Shown piece by piece: positions 4,939 to 5,362 of a stretch of DNA of 5,362 bases. The DNA comes from Acidithiobacillus sp. (GTDB lineage Bacteria; Pseudomonadota; Gammaproteobacteria; Acidithiobacillales; Acidithiobacillaceae): positions 1 through 5,362 of the forward strand of contig JAPTWR010000134.1 in NCBI GenBank assembly GCA_028065135.1, read 5' to 3'. The stretch's first letter is position 1, and the number at the start of each line of letters is the position of its first letter. Both the position numbers and the translations under genes were made by a program. The notes below the pieces were generated by a model. The model ran no database searches. It saw only the letters and a list, made by a program, of their open reading frames with translations, and was not told where the DNA came from.

Positions 4939-5208
4939 TTACGTTTTCTCAAGGGGCCCCTGGTTGTGTGTGTATAGCTCCCAATTCTCCCTGAGTTCGG
5001 TCCGATGTTCCTGTGCCCATTCCAACACTAACATCTGCGCCCGGCTGGGCATTTCGCCCTGGATAATCTCCAGCGTATGGATGTCTTTGAGCACCTCATA
5101 TTCCCCGTACAAGGCATGAAAGTGTGGCGGTGCATGACCCTGCCAGAGCATCTGAATCAAGATACCATAAAACATGCTGATAGGAGTCCCTTCAGAAATA
5201 ACCCGCAA
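4939..5208 (-). CDS. DUF4160 domain protein
   Basis: A small soluble protein of 89 residues spanning one DUF4160 domain. The family signature is clear: PISMFYGILIQM, then GHAPPHFHALYGEYE (PPHFHA-YGEYE being the hallmark), LEIIQGEMPSRA, and VLEWAQEHRTELRENWEL. The Shine-Dalgarno is weak. I keep the TTG at 5206-5208 because the conserved PIS before MFYGI aligns with the usual family N-terminus. Starting at the internal ATG (5173-5175) would cut it off. Function is not established; these genes often sit beside DUF2442 and are sometimes proposed as toxin-antitoxin-like pairs. No DUF2442 partner is visible here, so this may be a solitary copy. It begins 14 nt after the upstream membrane-protein gene and may be co-transcribed with it. 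Confidence 0.85.
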   Translation of the reverse strand: MRVISEGTPISMFYGILIQMLWQGHAPPHFHALYGEYEVLKDIHTLEIIQGEMPSRAQMLVLEWAQEHRTELRENWELYTHNQGPLEKT

Positions 5209-5222
5209 GGTACGCCGCTCAG

Positions 5223-5362
5223 TTACCGATTATGAGAAAACAGCGCGGTTGCCACATCGCGTGGATAGGTGAAGATGGCAGAAAGCATGAGAATGGTGGC
5301 TACCAATAGCAAAATCGTAAAAAGTCCAAAAGTAATGCGCAGGCCATAACCATTTCCACAAT
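5223..5362 (-). CDS. Membrane protein of unknown family, C-terminus only
   Basis: The last 45 codons of a minus-strand gene that enters from the right edge and ends at TAA 5223-5225. The segment starts GNGYGLR, continues with one strongly hydrophobic stretch (ITFGLFTILLLVATILMLSA) that is a convincing transmembrane helix, then a short polar tail TYPRDVATALFSHNR. I do not recognise the family. The DUF4160 gene starts 14 nt downstream on the same strand. The other two minus frames over this stretch stop early or lack protein-like character, which supports this frame. Confidence 0.55.
   Translation of the reverse strand, partial: CGNGYGLRITFGLFTILLLVATILMLSAIFTYPRDVATALFSHNR

Overview
The window looks like chromosomal DNA of a chemolithotrophic, probably acidophilic proteobacterium. 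Acidithiobacillus is my best guess, but it is an inference. It rests on a bo3-type quinol oxidase beside a rhodanese, a hemerythrin/DUF2249 pair, mid-range GC and many decayed insertion elements. No single sequence proves the genus. Almost every recognisable gene lies on the minus strand; the clear exception is an IS transposase.

Layout, left to right. (1) 1-202: the N-terminus of a cytochrome bo3 quinol oxidase subunit II lipoprotein (CyoA), running off the left edge. (2) 346-758: a rhodanese-like sulfurtransferase gene, broken by one frameshift. (3) 780-1443: AT-rich and gene-poor. It holds one possible frameshifted small zinc-binding protein on the plus strand. (4) 1444-2955: a nested transposon relic. 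The start of an IS21-family istA gene (minus strand) was split at a CTAG site by a 1166-bp IS630-family element (1596-2761). The IS630 transposase itself carries a frameshift and a nonsense codon. Removing the IS630 copy and one TA restores the istA reading frame across the junction. (5) 2956-3486: a 531-bp element with perfect 29-bp terminal inverted repeats, further inverted repeats inside them, and 6-bp direct repeats (GCAGCG) at both flanks. It contains only the C-terminal end of a tyrosine recombinase. It looks like an internally deleted, MITE-like derivative of a tyrosine-recombinase transposon, perhaps of the recombinase-in-trio (RIT) or Tn554-like type. (6) 3525-4455: an intact two-gene unit, DUF2249 protein then hemerythrin HHE protein, read leftward. 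A near-consensus FNR/DNR-type site lies upstream, suggesting control by oxygen or nitric oxide. (7) 4464-4938: no intact gene; scraps of minus-strand reading frames suggest a decayed gene. (8) 4939-5208: a DUF4160 protein. (9) 5223-5362: the C-terminus of an unidentified membrane protein running off the right edge.

The functional core appears to be respiratory and redox (quinol oxidase, sulfur transfer, di-iron hemerythrin with DUF2249). Between the two halves lies a graveyard of at least three layered mobile elements. The best candidates for something undescribed are the 531-bp element and the FNR-like site before the DUF2249-hemerythrin pair.
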